Shown here one piece after another: positions 35,338-47,259 of a DNA stretch of 64,000 nt (within the stretch, counting starts at the first letter, position 1; every line of letters starts with the position of its first letter). The translations under genes and the position numbers were made by a program. Where the stretch lies: positions 186,001-250,000 of the forward strand of contig JAODTK010001299.1 in NCBI GenBank assembly GCA_026419785.1, in the 5' to 3' direction. The stretch is from Sclerodactyla briareus (Eukaryota > Echinodermata > Holothuroidea > Dendrochirotida > Sclerodactylidae). Below the pieces are notes generated by a model. It was not told the DNA's origin. It saw only the letters and a program-made list of their open reading frames with translations, and searched no databases.

Positions 35338-35819
35338 ACAGTATGATGGGGTACCCGTCGACTGCGCACTGGAGGCCTATCAACAGCTGTATTTTTTTGA
35401 TCAGCCACTCATGAATTCCAGAAGCTGAATAAGGTGAATTATGAATGTTTTAACCTTTATAATGATCCCTTGCTTCTATATTCTGTACGTCAATGTGAAA
35501 AGTTACAGCCTATTTCCGATAACCTTTTTGCTGAAACTAAATTTGGTCGTGTACCGTCGAGTGCGCACTGTACTGGGTTTTTGTGTGTGTATGCAAAATT
35601 GGTTAACGCGCGTAGTGTGATTTTTGAACGATGTTTTTTTCCGCGGTGCAAGGAAACCAAATAGGAGTTAAATTAATACTTTTCTGCAGATTATTTCTGC
35701 ACAAAGTATTACAATTTATTTGAATGTTTTCTAGCAATATTTTCAACGTGATAGTGAGTCATAATTCAAGGTGCGCAATTGACGGGTATGCGCAGTCGAC
35801 GGGTACCCCACGATACTGT
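35338..35819. mobile_element. 482-bp MITE-like element with about 31-bp terminal inverted repeats
   Basis: The left end ACAGTATGATGGGGTACCCG and then TCGACTGCGCA matches the reverse complement of the right end (ACAGTATCGTGGGGTACCCG and then TCGACTGCGCA) at 29 of 31 positions. The TACC-GTCGA-TGCGCA word recurs inside at about 35552 (GTACCGTCGAGTGCGCACTG) and in reverse near 35771 (GTGCGCAATTGACGGGTA), giving sub-terminal repeats. No transposase is encoded; mobilisation in trans is inferred. The high similarity between the ends argues for a fairly young insertion. No clear target duplication is visible. Confidence 0.8.
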
Positions 35820-36009
35820 GTGTTACGGCCGCTACACTCACATCCACTCCATATAATATGGAGGGTTTGTGCAACTTACTGTATTATTAGGGAATGATCG
35901 ATGACTAGGGTAGCTCTAACTTGAGTACAGTATTTATTGACCAATGCTACAGTTGTATATAATAGTTACTAGCCTAAGTTCATAACATAGGCCTAGAGTA
36001 GCCTAGACC

Positions 36010-36360
36010 TTATCGTAAATTGATTGATTGATTTTATTTGGAAAAAAATTTACATATATGGATGCTACCAAGGATAACACATAAAGTAGAGTACTTATTT
36101 CCAATGTGGTCCTCATATAATACAAACAATTAAACAATTCGACAAGCCCACAGCCCCAAAACAAAAAACTAGAAAAGATACCAATACCTAAAAATCAAAC
36201 CCCCATTAACTCCATCAACCACGTGCAAGCTTAGCCCATAAATATTTCCTAACATGGGATTTAAAAGTATTACATGTACTACATTGTTTAATACGAAGAG
36301 GTAATTCATTCCATTCGGAGACGGCCAGAAACAAAAAAAAACGACACTTTTCAAACCCTT
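36010..36360 (-). mobile_element. 3' end of a CR1/L2-like LINE, minus strand
   Basis: Read on the minus strand, 36360 to 36215 encodes EWNELPLRIKQCSTCNTFKS then HVRKYLWAKL. This is the standard C-terminal tail of CR1/L2/Rex-type reverse transcriptases (W-N-x-L-P, then a T-F-K-x-x-L/V helix). The 3' untranslated end ends in a short TGAT/AATC-type repeat (36020-36030). The element is 5'-truncated. Confidence 0.7.
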
Positions 36361-36774
36361 TAACTCTCAGGCCAACAACAACGCAGCCCCCCCAGGACCT
36401 ACCCTAGCTTAGTATATAAGTATGAAAATTACCAAACCATGGTAAACGTTAAAGTCTATGTACAGACGGTTTGCTCTTTATTGTGCAGGCCGTTGCCCGC
36501 TAGGGTGTGAAAGAAAAATTCAGGAAATCAACAAACGCGTCATTTGACAGTTTTTTTAAGTTGGGATATTCTAAATAAGGGTATTTTCTAGTAGAAACTG
36601 ACTAGGGTTAGGTTAACTAAGCTGTCAATTTTAATTTTTCAAACGAGAAATGTCAGGGCACTCCAGCAGTCGTGTTCCCTAACATTGACTTGTACGGTCT
36701 CAGCATAGGCCCAGTGTCAAATTTGACCCTACGGTTATTGTTGTTGTGGCGGTGGCCTATACATTAGGGTAGCC

Positions 36775-37010
36775 AGGTGCGTACCGAGAGATTCTTCTTG
36801 AAGGGGGGGGGGGTTAAAATCGGAACCCAAGGGAAGTGCACCTCTGATTGGCCTTACCCTCCCTTTGGCAAATAAGTATAATTTATGGGCCCCTATTTGC
36901 TAAATAACAGCTGCAAAACCTCTACTGAACTGCAAAAAATAAGTTTTGTTGTAAAAATGTATTGATCACTTGGGTCATGCCCCCCTCCCCCAGGGTATCC
37001 CTGAGGGTAG
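36775..37010 (+). repeat. poly-G-headed repeat (family R3)
   Basis: GTGCGTACCGAGAG, then about ten G residues at 36802-36813, then TTATGGGCCC, CTACTGAACTGCAAAAAAT and AGTTTTGTTG, ending in CCCCCCTCCCCC at about 36979. It matches 18690-18960, and its ends match the ends of 51715-51975. Confidence 0.6.
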
Positions 37011-37159
37011 CCTACCTAGAGTATGATAATCGAGGAGGCATTGCCGTCTCTTCCTACACAATATTTACTCGTGCATTTATGGCTACACTGCACCTTTGTG
37101 CCCTCCTTTTCGCTTCACTGCACCTCGACCTGTGGCTTCCTTGCTTTATTGTGTTTGGT

Positions 37160-37270
37160 GCACAATGGGGTGAAATAGTGGTGGGGGGAAATGGTAGGGT
37201 GATATGACAGTGGGGTGAAATGGTAGTGGGGGTGTGAATGGGAAATTGTTTTGGGGTGAAATGACTCGAA
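37160..37270 (+). repeat. G-rich degenerate minisatellite
   Basis: Variants of GGGGTGAAATGGTAGTGG recur five or six times at about 16-30 base intervals. G-runs suggest a potential to form quadruplexes. It is non-coding. Confidence 0.7.
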
Positions 37271-37531
37271 CAAACGTATTGGTAGAAATTGGTGAGGGGG
37301 AAGGGTAGGTATGATTCACAGCTGTGTGGATCTCTCTTCGTAAGTGTGACCCTGTAAGAAAGTGTCCAGGCGCGGCATTGCGGGGAGCTAAGGGGCTCCA
37401 GCCTCCAAAATCTCTTGAGCCCCCTTCCATGGATAATGTATGTGTGAACATATGGATCGCCGAACACATTACAATACTTCAGGCCCTTTTGCAGCTGGGA
37501 AAGGCTCTTTGATGATCTGTAAGTCCAATTT

Positions 37532-38840
37532 TAGCTCAAACCAGCTATGCTTGGTTGAGCTATTGGATCTGCATGTCACTCTATCTATCTATCTAATCTA
37601 TCTATCTCTCTATCATCTATCCTATCTATCTATCTATCTATCTAATCGATCTAATCTATCTAATCTCCTATCTATCCAGTGTGTTAACAATTGTTTTTTG
37701 GCCCTCCAAACCGTCATGTCATGTTGTGGATGTTGACCAACTTTGGACACAATGTTTATTGACCCCTGGACATGTTTGACTTTGTGCAAGTCAAGGTCAA
37801 AGGTCTTATTAAAGGGAAAGTGTAGGCATTAATGTGTGAAAATTTTTTCAAAATGTATCTCCTACAAATTAGGTCCACGTGCTGTGTTGGTCATAACTGA
37901 TGGTCTAACAGCCGTTACCCCTTCGGGGTGTCAGGATTTTTTGGTTCACGGCCCAGTCTGGGCCATTGGGCCCATTATTATGAAATACCGCACAGTCTTG
38001 TATTCATACAAATTTTGTTGCCCACCGTTGATGGTTAGTCATAATGGTGGTCCAATTGCCATATCTCCATGGTGCCCAGGAATTTTATGAGGGCCCACAC
38101 AGCCCAAGGTGAGCCCTAGGGCCCATCATGTGGAATTATGCAAAATGCTTCTCCTCTTACAATTTTGTTGCACAGTGTTAACAGTGGATCATGATGGCTA
38201 ACTCGTACCTTTGGGGTGTTCACAGGAATTTTTTTTGGTCAGGTCCTACTTGGGCCCATGGGCCCATTTTCTTAATACCGCAAAATCTTGTATCTCCTAC
38301 GAAATTTGGTGCACGTGCTGATGTTTAGAGTCATAATGGTGGTCCAATTGCCATATCTTCATGGTGCCCAGGAATCTAGGTCCACGGCTCAGTGTGGGCC
38401 CTAGGGGCCCCATCATGTGGAATTAATGCAAAATGCTTCGCTCGTCCAAATTTGTTGCACAGTGCTGACATTGGGTCATAATGATGTCTAACCAAGCTGT
38501 ACTTTTGGGGGGGGGTTCAGAATTGTTGGTCAGGGTTCTACCTGGGCCCGTGGGCCCATTTTTTATGAAATTTCACACACAATGGTACCTAAAATGCTCT
38601 CCTCCCACAAGCTTCAATTGATTTTCTTCAAACAATGTAAGGTTTTGGAATTTGGAACCTGAGCCCAATATGGAAATACGCAAAATGCTGGTATCCTCCT
38701 ACAGATTTGGTTGCATAGTGCTGATGTTCAGTCCTACTGATGGTCTAATAGCCTCCATGATCTTGAACATTCTCCATAATTGTACATTCGTCTGGTACAT
38801 TTATGCGGTTGAGCTACAAGCACATTGGTGCTCTAGTTTC
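37532..38840 (-). mobile_element. near-complete R2 element, minus orientation
   Basis: On the minus strand this copy begins with the left end (AACTAGAGCACCAATGTGCT, then GTAGCTCAA; 38840-38805). It continues through core units with words such as CACCATGAAGATATGGC, TCAGCACTGTGC and the GGGCCC-rich stretch. It ends with the microsatellite (37579-37677) and a terminal hairpin in which TAGCTCAAACCAGC pairs with a GGTTGAGCTA arm (37532-37562). Both ends match those of the 61737-63580 copy, so the boundaries are well supported. No protein is encoded. Confidence 0.8.
37579..37677. repeat. (ATCT)n microsatellite, internal to R2
   Basis: CTAT/ATCT tetranucleotide run with several variant units (AATC, CTCT). 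It occupies the same position in R2 as the AGAT run at 63450-63535. Confidence 0.95.
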
Positions 38841-39499
38841 TTGTACGGTATGGCGCCAGTTGTCTGTCTCGGAGTTGGTACCCGCCTGTGGCCATTAACT
38901 TATATGGTTGGAAAAAGGCCCCCGGCTGATATGTGTTTTATCAGTTCTCTTCCCCATGTGGCTCGTACCATTTGAACGCAGACCTGGAAGGCGCAAGGCT
39001 ATTTTTCAATTTATGGGTAGCCTACCTACTCATAAAGACTAATTACGCCCTAACCCGGCAACAGTTGCACTGATCTGGGTGGGAAACATTGCTCTTTGCG
39101 TTGGATTCGTCGTGGCGAGCTCTATTGGACTGTGGCAGTCCTAAAAGCCCAATACCCAATGGCCAACGCTTAGATGATGTATTCCTCAGGATGGAAAAGT
39201 CTTTCTGGGTTTATCAGCAACAGGAGACACGATGATGGCGTCCAAATTATGGTCAGATTGCAGTGAGTGGTTCTAATTAGTCAGGTAATATGGTGTGTCC
39301 ATAATCAAAGGGTTTAGGCGGGGCGTATTACAATTGAATAGGTGCAATGGTCAATGACCAACTGATGTATTATCTGGAATCTTCAATAATCACCAACCCA
39401 ACCCTCTACTGGTCCACTTTCCCTGTTTGGTTAGAGGGTCTGCAGTATCTACGCCCCTTGAACTAATGAGGTGACTCCACAAGGGCATTCTGTTGAGAA
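38841..39499. other. gene-free stretch
   Basis: Nothing recognised. Short open frames only. Confidence 0.5.
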
Positions 39500-39830
39500 A
39501 AAACTCCTAAATAAGCCAGTTCGGAGTTACAGTTAATGAGATGATAATGATATTGTGTCAAAGGTCATAGGGGAATGACCGCAGTTTGACATGAAACGTA
39601 TAGCGTGCAGATTTCTTCCATACTCATCAACAATAACTTCCAAAACATGGGAGAATCGGTTGCTTTTCAAGTTAATGGTGACAGTTTAAAAATAAGCCGA
39701 AAGATTATTGCTATGGGAGGAATGGAACCGAATCTGGTCTATTCCCCCGAACTATTCTGTGTTGAGATGCCACACTCAGAACTAGAACTTGCTCAGAGGG
39801 GAGCTTTAAAAGTTGTTTAATTAAGTAGGT
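39500..39830 (+). CDS. candidate short coding exon with promoter-like leader
   Basis: A frame opening at ATG 39648 encodes GESVAFQVNGDSLKISRK, then IIAMGGMEPNLVYSPE, and stops near 39820 (57 residues). I do not recognise the product. The leader (39500-39620) holds a TAAATAAG TATA-like word, then AGTTACAGTTAATGAG and GATATTGTGTCAAAGGTCAT. This leader has a clear relative at 59850-59985, also preceded by a TATA-like word. That suggests either a duplicated 5' gene region or an unrecognised repeat. The coding call is weak. Confidence 0.3.
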
Positions 39831-39971
39831 AGTTATTTTTTCTCCATGAGGTGGTAATATACAGAACAGCAGAACATACTTATGACAGTAACGATGTGTT
39901 GGGCTGAGGCACAACCCTACTCACTGTAGGGCTCTTCCCATGTATGTGTATTGAAATCTCTTTTAGTACCT

Positions 39972-40182
39972 GTGACGTCATCAACAATTCGCTCTCGGAT
40001 TCGCAAGACTCTCGGCTATTACCGGCGGCCGATTTGATATTCGAATTCACATTGAAATGAACGATAGCGACTATTTGGTAGTCCGGCCAACAGACCTAGT
40101 TGCTGGGAGGCCAGTTTTCAAGTTATTGTCACCTGATACCATGTGCAAACATGAGGAAACTCCTTACAGTGAGCAGTGAATG
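39972..40182 (+). CDS. candidate C-terminal coding piece, product unknown
   Basis: A frame open from about 39975 to the stop at 40180 encodes FALGFARLSAITGGRFDIRI, then EMNDSDYLVVRPTDLVAGRP and VFKLLSPDTMCKHEE. It has balanced, protein-like composition but no ATG at its start and no recognised domain. It might be a downstream exon of the frame at 39648. A palindromic CRE (TGACGTCA) lies at about 39971-39978. No good acceptor is evident. Confidence 0.25.
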
Positions 40183-41149
40183 TAGAGGATTATGTTTCAC
40201 CATAAAAAGCCTTACAAGTCAGGGATTCTCATACTTATTGTTTGGACTCTGAATAAACCTGGGAATCCTGTGAGCTAGTGTTAGGGGTTGGAGAGCTGAC
40301 AGTGAATCAGTGTAAGGGTTTAATTGGGACCTGTAGGAGATCAGTATGGGTTCCTGAACTGAATAGAAATAGAAATGGTAAAAAAAATAATTGGTTTTCA
40401 AAATAGTCTTCTTCCAGTTCACCTCATTATATGTGTAATCTCTTTCTATAAGTGAAGGACACATATACATTTATTCTTTTTTCATATTATATTGGTTTCA
40501 GTTTGGGATGAGTGGGAAAGCGTTTTCAGACGAGGCGGCATCTGGCTTACGGTCTACATCACTATGAAGCAGTGTGAGTGTGAGTTGTTAGGCCCTAATT
40601 ATTACAGGTTCAAGGTTGGGGCTGTTGAATCCAGGCTGGATTGACTTGGCACATAGTAGTAGCAACTATAACACTGATACATTCATGTGGGGCCACGGCG
40701 GGGAAGTACAGGCAATGCTGTTGAGTCAACTGGTACATGTGTGCTCTGCCTTCAAAAGATGTCAATAGTCACCTGGGACGCTGTCTTCTAATCTATTTCA
40801 CTTACTCAAACTTACCCCATATTGCACTTGCAATCCCACCCCGCCGCCATTGAAATCTGGCAATCTTTACAAATAGTCCGGGCTGGCAAACCCTATCGTC
40901 CTTCTTATTTTGCCCAGTTGACGTTTTTTAAAGTGCCAAAGTGGGCAATATGGGTGTAAGTATTCGTAGTTCACATGATGCACAAACCAGTAAGTTTGGA
41001 AGTATGAATGGAGGGATGATGGTTTGTGCTAGAGTTACACACATTATACGTACAGGAGATTTGCAGATTGATTGGACAATCATTAAAATACAGCATCAGG
41101 CCCTTTGGTAGTATTTTATTGGTGCTCAAAAATTTGATCCGAGAGGCTG
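40183..41149. other. gene-free stretch
   Basis: Nothing recognised. Confidence 0.5.
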
Positions 41150-41205
41150 GCACATTTGGTGGAGCGTGGCTTCCTACCCAGGAGATCGGGAGTCTGAATC
41201 CCGTG
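41150..41205 (+). mobile_element. tRNA-derived SINE head
   Basis: TGGTGGAGCGTGGCTTCC resembles a tRNA A box region, and GAGTCTGAATCCC (41190-41202) a B box about 25 bases later. The intervening CCCAGGAGATCGGG matches the head at 43880-43945. A transcribed SINE is inferred; the 3' body is not delimited. Confidence 0.45.
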
Positions 41206-41529
41206 GGTCGTACGAAGAAAAATGTTAACTGTCGCCTTCTCGATGAGCCCTCAGCACAAGAGACAGGAATGAGCCAAGAGCCATGCGCCTGTCGGATGAC
41301 ATTCACAGCAGGTGGACTCAGGCTAATGACCCTCTCCCAGACGCTTAAGCATGTTCACAGCCAAAATGACCAATGCTCCAAACTTTCGCTTTTGTCTCGC
41401 CGTGAACAAAGTTAGGAGGAGACTCGCGAGCACTTTGGTTTGTGTGGGTGTCCCACTCCGCGTTAGAGGATTATCCGCAACGGTAGGACCGATTTTTATG
41501 AAGTTTTCTAGGTAGATTGGGGTTGGGTG

Positions 41530-42470
41530 ATCACGATCTGATTGGATTTGGGCCAAAAGTCACTAAGTATATATGGTAATTAACCTTTCTATGTTAATTT
41601 ATTGGTTTAGGATAGTAGCAAGCTGATTCAGATAGAACCGTAGGTGCTATGGTGACGGAGTTTGGTACATAGAGCAGGATATATGTAGATGAATGATTAT
41701 TATGTTAGCAGAAAAAAATATGCTAATTAAGTCATCTAATTTGAATAATTCATGAAATTTAAACGCTGTCGGAATTTTCACAAAATTACAGTCAATACAG
41801 GTCATTCAATGTATCCAATTGCATAATTTTCTGCAACTTCCTGAAGTTGCTTAGATTTCATGAAAACATGGTGGGGTATGGTTCACTTTGAGTTCCATTT
41901 TTTTATCATGATTCAGGGTTAATGGAGGTAATCCAAACGGTTAATTTGCATAATTTATGCCATAATTTAAAGTTCGTAGGATTTTCATGAAACTTGGTTG
42001 AAATATGGCACACCCTCTCTACTTCCAACAATTTTAAACATAGACTAGGGATCACTGGGGGTCATCAGTGGTCTATTTTGCATGGTTCACTTCAAATTTC
42101 AGTTATAAGTTTGTTTGATTTTCATGAAAGCTTTGAAGGGTTATGGTCTTCAGAGTCCCCCCAAAAGTTAACATTGACTTGAGTCAATTGTGGTATATTC
42201 ATGGGTAATTGTTCTTATGCAAATGTTCAAGTTTGGTTGATCAAATGAAACGTAGTGAGTGCAGTCCACCATTGGTTATGAGCTATCTATTATTCAATGA
42301 AAGTTGAGTATTGTTGTCTAATTCTGCATAATTCAGGCAATATTGAGTCACATTTCACAAAACTTATACTCCTTGGTAGACATGGTCAAATTAGAAAGTT
42401 AGTCCTTATGAATTTGAAATGTTCACTGATTAGAACTGTTTCTGTTATTATAAAGCTAATACCAAATCCT
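41530..42470 (+). repeat. AT-rich R4-type repeat stretch
   Basis: Degenerate units contain AATTAAGTCATCTAATTTG, TTTGCATAATTTATGCC, TTTCATGAAACTTGG and GGTxATCCAA-type words, and resemble 27985-28330 and 63830-64000. It is non-coding. Local direct repeats of TTTTCATGAAA occur roughly every 120-140 bases. Confidence 0.5.
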
Positions 42471-43879
42471 GGAAGCAGCACATGGAATGACTTATAATTG
42501 TTGACATGGTGACTGATGGAAGAAGAAACCAATGATCGCACAACCAGGCGAGAGACTGGTGGCGATCGCCTTGTTTCTATATTCCGATGATCTGTATTGC
42601 ATAATTGCATTTCCATGGTTTGACCTACAGCATCATGTTCAAGGTGTTTAGGGCAACCTGGGGCAGTATTAGAGGAACATATTATGGAACCAGTCACAAT
42701 ACATAAACAACCCGGTCCATAGTATATGTCACACCGCCACAACTATTTAATACGGCATGGTTTAGTCAGTTTCTAAAAGTGCCATAGTTAGGTGCAATAT
42801 AAGGGATAATTGCCTCAACATAACAGCATTGTGATTGATCTCCCAGATATATCTGGACTGCACCCTGCAGCATGAAGGGCTCTAGGGTTTTATGCTTGGG
42901 AGGATCAGGAGACTTAGAAGTGAACCATGTGGAGGTTGGGCACATTGTACTTTGGCATGAACATTCCAGCTCCCCACACTACTGAAACAAAATGTCGAAT
43001 TCCTGCTTCTGTGATAGCTATTTTATGTCCCCCCGCCCCATAGACATACTTGAACTCATGCCAGGGATTACAGCCTTCAGCCCCTCTCTCCTGTATTTGA
43101 AAGGAGTGAGATGTGTATTTGGGATTCGTTCAGGACCTATGTGCGAGCCAACCACTCCACTGCTACTCTTCTTACTACAACTCTTCATGGATTCCCTCAT
43201 CTCCTCAGATCATGCCACTCTGTACCCCTCCAATTGCCCTTCTTTGAATCATTCATATATTGCCAACTTAGGGCTGATTCGGGCCCCATTCCCCAAAAGT
43301 CACACGCTCGATACAATCATATCGGGTTTCCTCCTACAATCCCGCAATGAATTGATCGCAACTGTAGAACAAGGCCCTCGTCTTTCATTCTGTGCTAATT
43401 GCAATTCGATCTCACTCAGGGTGAAAACAGAATAACTCTGAACTACTAGATAGGGGAACCAACAATAGGTTGATTGCATTTATACCTGATTGCCTCCAAA
43501 ACTCTAATGTGGATACTTGTACAGTTGTGACCTTTGGAATTCATCCTCTTCAGACCATGGACAGACGAAGCCACAGCCCTAAAACACAGACAAGCATTCA
43601 ATATTGAGCTTCATTAACCATAAATGTTTGGTAAGGGGGACCAACGGTAAAAAGAAAATCAGCACAGTGGTAAGTTAAATCCGCATGGTGGATCTTCCTG
43701 CTGTAGATTTAGAAGTCAAACCAATTTCTTATGTCGGCCAGCCATAGCTTCTCTTGTGGCTCCGGCCATGGCATTCTCTGTATGTTTATTGTATACACTC
43801 CCTGTGCTGGTGCCCTTCATCCACTACTTTAGAAACTAGCGGAATACTGTTTATAAACAAGTTAGCTGGCCACCATAAT
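42471..43879. other. gene-free stretch
   Basis: An open frame at 42992-43435 (147 codons) is the longest non-repeat frame here. It has no recognised domain and its start lies in unremarkable sequence, so I do not call it a gene. Confidence 0.4.
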
Positions 43880-43945
43880 GAGTGCTACGTGGACGCCCAC
43901 CCGGGAGATCGCGGTTCGTAACCCGGTCAGGTCATTACCAACGAC
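43880..43945 (+). mobile_element. tRNA-derived SINE head
   Basis: TGAGTGCTACGTGGACGCCC (A-box region) and CGGTTCGTAACCCG (B box, about 43912-43925) flank CCCGGGAGATCGCGG. The body downstream contains a small hairpin, GTGCTGGCATGCAGCAC (about 43970). It appears to be the same family as the head at 41150. Confidence 0.5.
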
Positions 43946-44834
43946 TTCGGAAAATGTATCATTGGTTTCGTGCTGGCATGCAGCACTGGGAGTGGGACAG
44001 GGAAGGGAACTGCTGTTCAGGGAGCACTAACCCCATCGTCTGACATTCACACGCAGGGGGGTTGGGCCGAGGGGTCGACGATGTTCACAGGCTTATGCAC
44101 TCCAACTTTTTTTTATGGATGTATAGCACTTTTATATCAAAATTTGGTTTCAATGCACAACACAGATATTATCTTGAACCATCTGAATATATTTCACTTA
44201 TTCACCTTACCCCATATTGTAGCTTTGTACCCCACGCGCCCCATACCATTTGTCCAACATTCGGCCATCTTTTACAGTAAAGTCTGGGCTGGCACCCTTG
44301 GGCCCATCTTTCTTATTTTGCCAGTTGAACGTTCCAAGTTCATGAGCTCTGTGAGTTTTGTGAATTCGGTGATTTGTCTATCATGTAGTTCAGCAATATT
44401 AACTCCTTACTATTCACTCCTGTGGCCCCGTATTGCTGTCTTCTCATCATGTTCCTGGCTACCTCCCAATTTGATTTGATTTTATTTGGATTCATTGATT
44501 GCCTACGGGTTCAGGAAGCCAATTGGCCTCATCGTGGAACCCTAACCGATTTTTGATCGTGGAGGAGCACCGGCGACAACTCGCTTCTCTTCTCGACTAG
44601 TGCTCAGATGATATCGAGCAGGTGACCCAATCCTGCTCCCGGGACCGCAATTTAGGTCCCCATCCGACGGACGATCAGTGAACTCCCAGGAACCTGACCA
44701 CGTTCTCAGACATGGAGGAGCGGAAGATGTTGACGCGACCTGCTCACAGCCGACGACGAGACTATTGCCACAGTGCCCGAACCAACCCTCTGAAATACCA
44801 AGCCATGTCAACGCAGGACCATGAACCTAAGACC
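43946..44834. other. gene-free stretch, partly SINE body
   Basis: The first 100 bases are probably the SINE body. Near 44470 TTTGATTTGATTTTATTTGG resembles a LINE 3' tail. The remainder is unassigned. Open frames at 43970-44479 and 44542-44811 have no recognised content. Confidence 0.35.
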
Positions 44835-44960
44835 AGGAACACGCCAGAGTCGAACTGCAAGTAAGCCATTCTGGAAAAACGCCCGGTGATGATCGGCTGG
44901 AATTCGAACCGGGACTGTTGCATGCCAAGCGACACGGATTACCGCTCTATATTCTCCCGC
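44835..44960 (-). mobile_element. tRNA-derived SINE head, minus strand
   Basis: On the minus strand AGAGCGGTAATCCGTGTCGC (A-box side) is followed by TTGGCATGCAACAG (anticodon-arm-like) and CCGGTTCGAATTCCAGCC (B box). The order and spacing match a tRNA. A functional tRNA is unlikely because the acceptor stem is not closed. Confidence 0.5.
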
Positions 44961-45348
44961 TGTGTTGCCAACATCCAACTGGGTGTATTGACAAGGTCCC
45001 CGTTTACACACATTGTATGAGGGCTCATCGCCCCCCTCCCCTATCTGGCCCCTAAATTGTTGAATGAATCCCTCTACAAACCTGGGAAAGCATTAGTGGT
45101 AGGGTCAGGGGGAACAGGGTCTGTCTAAGAAAATATGATCCTGTGAGTTGAAGATGTAAGCTTAATTCACTGTAAAATAGATTGGAGCATTGTCAAATGT
45201 GAAGTTGTAAATTACCTGAGATTTTCATGAGTTATTGGGATATAAAAAATTATCATAGTGTATTTGAAAGTGCATGCGTGATGGTAATTTGTTCAAAAGA
45301 GCGAACGGTTTGAAGATATAAATGAAATCCTCTCATTTTTGTTGACAG

Positions 45349-45381
45349 ATAAGCAACAGAGATATAACAAAATTTCAGATG
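45349..45381 (+). CDS. 33-base internal micro-exon, phase-compatible with 49688-49797
   Basis: CTCATTTTTGTTGACAG gives an acceptor just before 45349, and GATG/GTGAGT is a strong donor at 45381/45382. In the frame that enters with two bases of a split codon, the exon reads KQQRYNKISD and leaves one base (G). That base completes a glycine codon with the first two bases of the exon at 49688. Micro-exons of 30-40 bases are common in animal genes. The upstream exon was not found. The combined peptide is lysine/glutamine-rich and helical in character; the gene is not recognised. Confidence 0.4.
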
Positions 45382-47250
45382 GTGAGTATACTGTTTTCAT
45401 TCTTTGTAGGTATGTTCAGGTATGTGCTAGTGCAAACAATCTATCTATTCAGCCTGTCTGTATTTCTTGGATCAAATATTTTGATTTTTAAAGGATGTCA
45501 ACCAAACTGTACATTGACCATGGGACATCTGGAAGCGAGGTTGGGGCTGGAAGAACAATGAAGCCAAGATCAGAGAGCTTGTTTCCTCTGCTCAGACATT
45601 GTGACCTCCCCCTCCCCCCCCCCCAAGTGCACGGATCCAGTGACTCCATGGCACCATTTGTCAGTCCGACTACTACAATCCCCGCCAAAAGTAGTTGGAA
45701 CCAAAATGCACGTACATGTCGAATCCCCGCGCCCCCGATTCATTGTTGAATGTCATCATTTCCCCAACATTGAAACGGGGGGAGGGGTTCTGCCACATGG
45801 TCTCCGGCCAAATTGACTTGGTCCAGCTCCAAATATGGTATTACGGGAGATTCGTGCCAACAATTTTGGCGGGGATTGTAGCCTTGGCCTCGCACTAAAA
45901 CAGTCACTGATGATGGTACTGAGGAAGTTGAAGGACTCAGTCACCTTTAGGATTCGGAAGCAACAACTGAATCAACTCAACAGCAGTTCCCAAGTGACAC
46001 TAAGAGACTGGGCCATTGGTCTTAGATCATAGCACATAGTCCCAACCGATTATCCACTCGATCAGTCCAGCCATACAAAGAAAGAAGGAAAGTGTGAGTG
46101 GGGAAAGCAATCCAAAGCCCCAAAACTTGGAAAATGGCTGTGGTTACTGCTAGGTGTAATTGAGACAACATCAGTCATAGAGAATCAGTGGGCATCCCTG
46201 CATCACTGTCCTGCTTGAGGACACCTCTGTGAATTGCTTAAAGGACAACTGCAGGCTTGGATACAACGAGGGTATATTGTGGAGAGTGGAAAGCTGTATC
46301 TATATGTCCAAAATCCATTTCAATACCATGTTCTAATGTGGAGTTTGGGCCATTAAGCAGAGAAATGGGGAGATTTCGGGAGATTCCCAAGTGTGCAATA
46401 ACGCGTGAGTCACACCATGGACAATACAACTCCGTAAGTCTGTAACGGAAAGTCCTATGAACTTCCCGTTTGGACTTGGACGCATTCAGCGTTCCTCGCT
46501 CTATTGAATTAGCCCCTGTTCAAATCATCCTGCAGCTGTCCTTTAACTACTAACAGTAGCTATGCGTGCAGAGGAGAAGAGGCAGGTTCAGGCTCTGGTG
46601 AACCTGGGTTACAAAATAATTATAAAGTGTTTTGTAGTGAATTTCTTAAAGCAGTACAGAATAAATCCCTACCCCCTCTGACAGCAGATATGAAAACCTG
46701 GTAAAAGTTTTTCAGCCCAACTGGAATACTGTTTTATCAACTGGAAGTGACTCTCAAAAACTTCAAATTTTGAAATATAGCCTACCATGGCGTCCTCACA
46801 AATGAGTTAAATGTCAAAGGCTAATCATGACTATTATTGATCAGTGTTCATAGTAGTTTTCAAAACATGAGTAGGAGGGGGAAAACACATCTGTTCTGCC
46901 AAGATGGCTGTTGCACGTTTCTTGTTATTGTTTTACTACAATATAATCTGTGGAGAACACAAGTGCTTTGTCTGTCACCAAAGATAGATATAAATTCAAA
47001 GACTATTGGAGTTGGATGATTGTTGGTCACATGACATCAAGTCAACCATAATTGTGTTTCAGATAAGAATTCACGATTCAACGGTATAATGCCCAGGAAG
47101 AGGTCCACAGTAATTCCTGTCCTTTGTTGAGTCCGTGATTTTACCGCAAGGAGGAAAATTTCGTACAGTATTCAATTTGAGAATTAGGTTGTAATGTTCC
47201 ACTCATGAATGTTGTTGATGCCTTGACGAAAAGGCATAGGATCTATGCAG
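45382..47250. other. likely intron sequence
   Basis: If the exon pair is real, this is the first part of its intron. It holds a C run (45610-45623) and no recognised gene. The frames at 45495-45900 overlap on both strands and look like low-complexity shadows. Confidence 0.4.
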
Positions 47251-47259
47251 TCATGCCAT

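Noticed and set aside
42992-43435. 147-codon frame as a gene
   Set aside because: Composition is unremarkable, other frames are open as well, and there are no splice sites or motifs.
43970-44479. 169-codon frame as a gene
   Set aside because: The first third is SINE body, and the rest is hydrophobic without a domain or exon signals.
44835-44960. Functional tRNA gene on the minus strand
   Set aside because: A- and B-box words are present but the acceptor stem does not close and the spacing fits a SINE head better.
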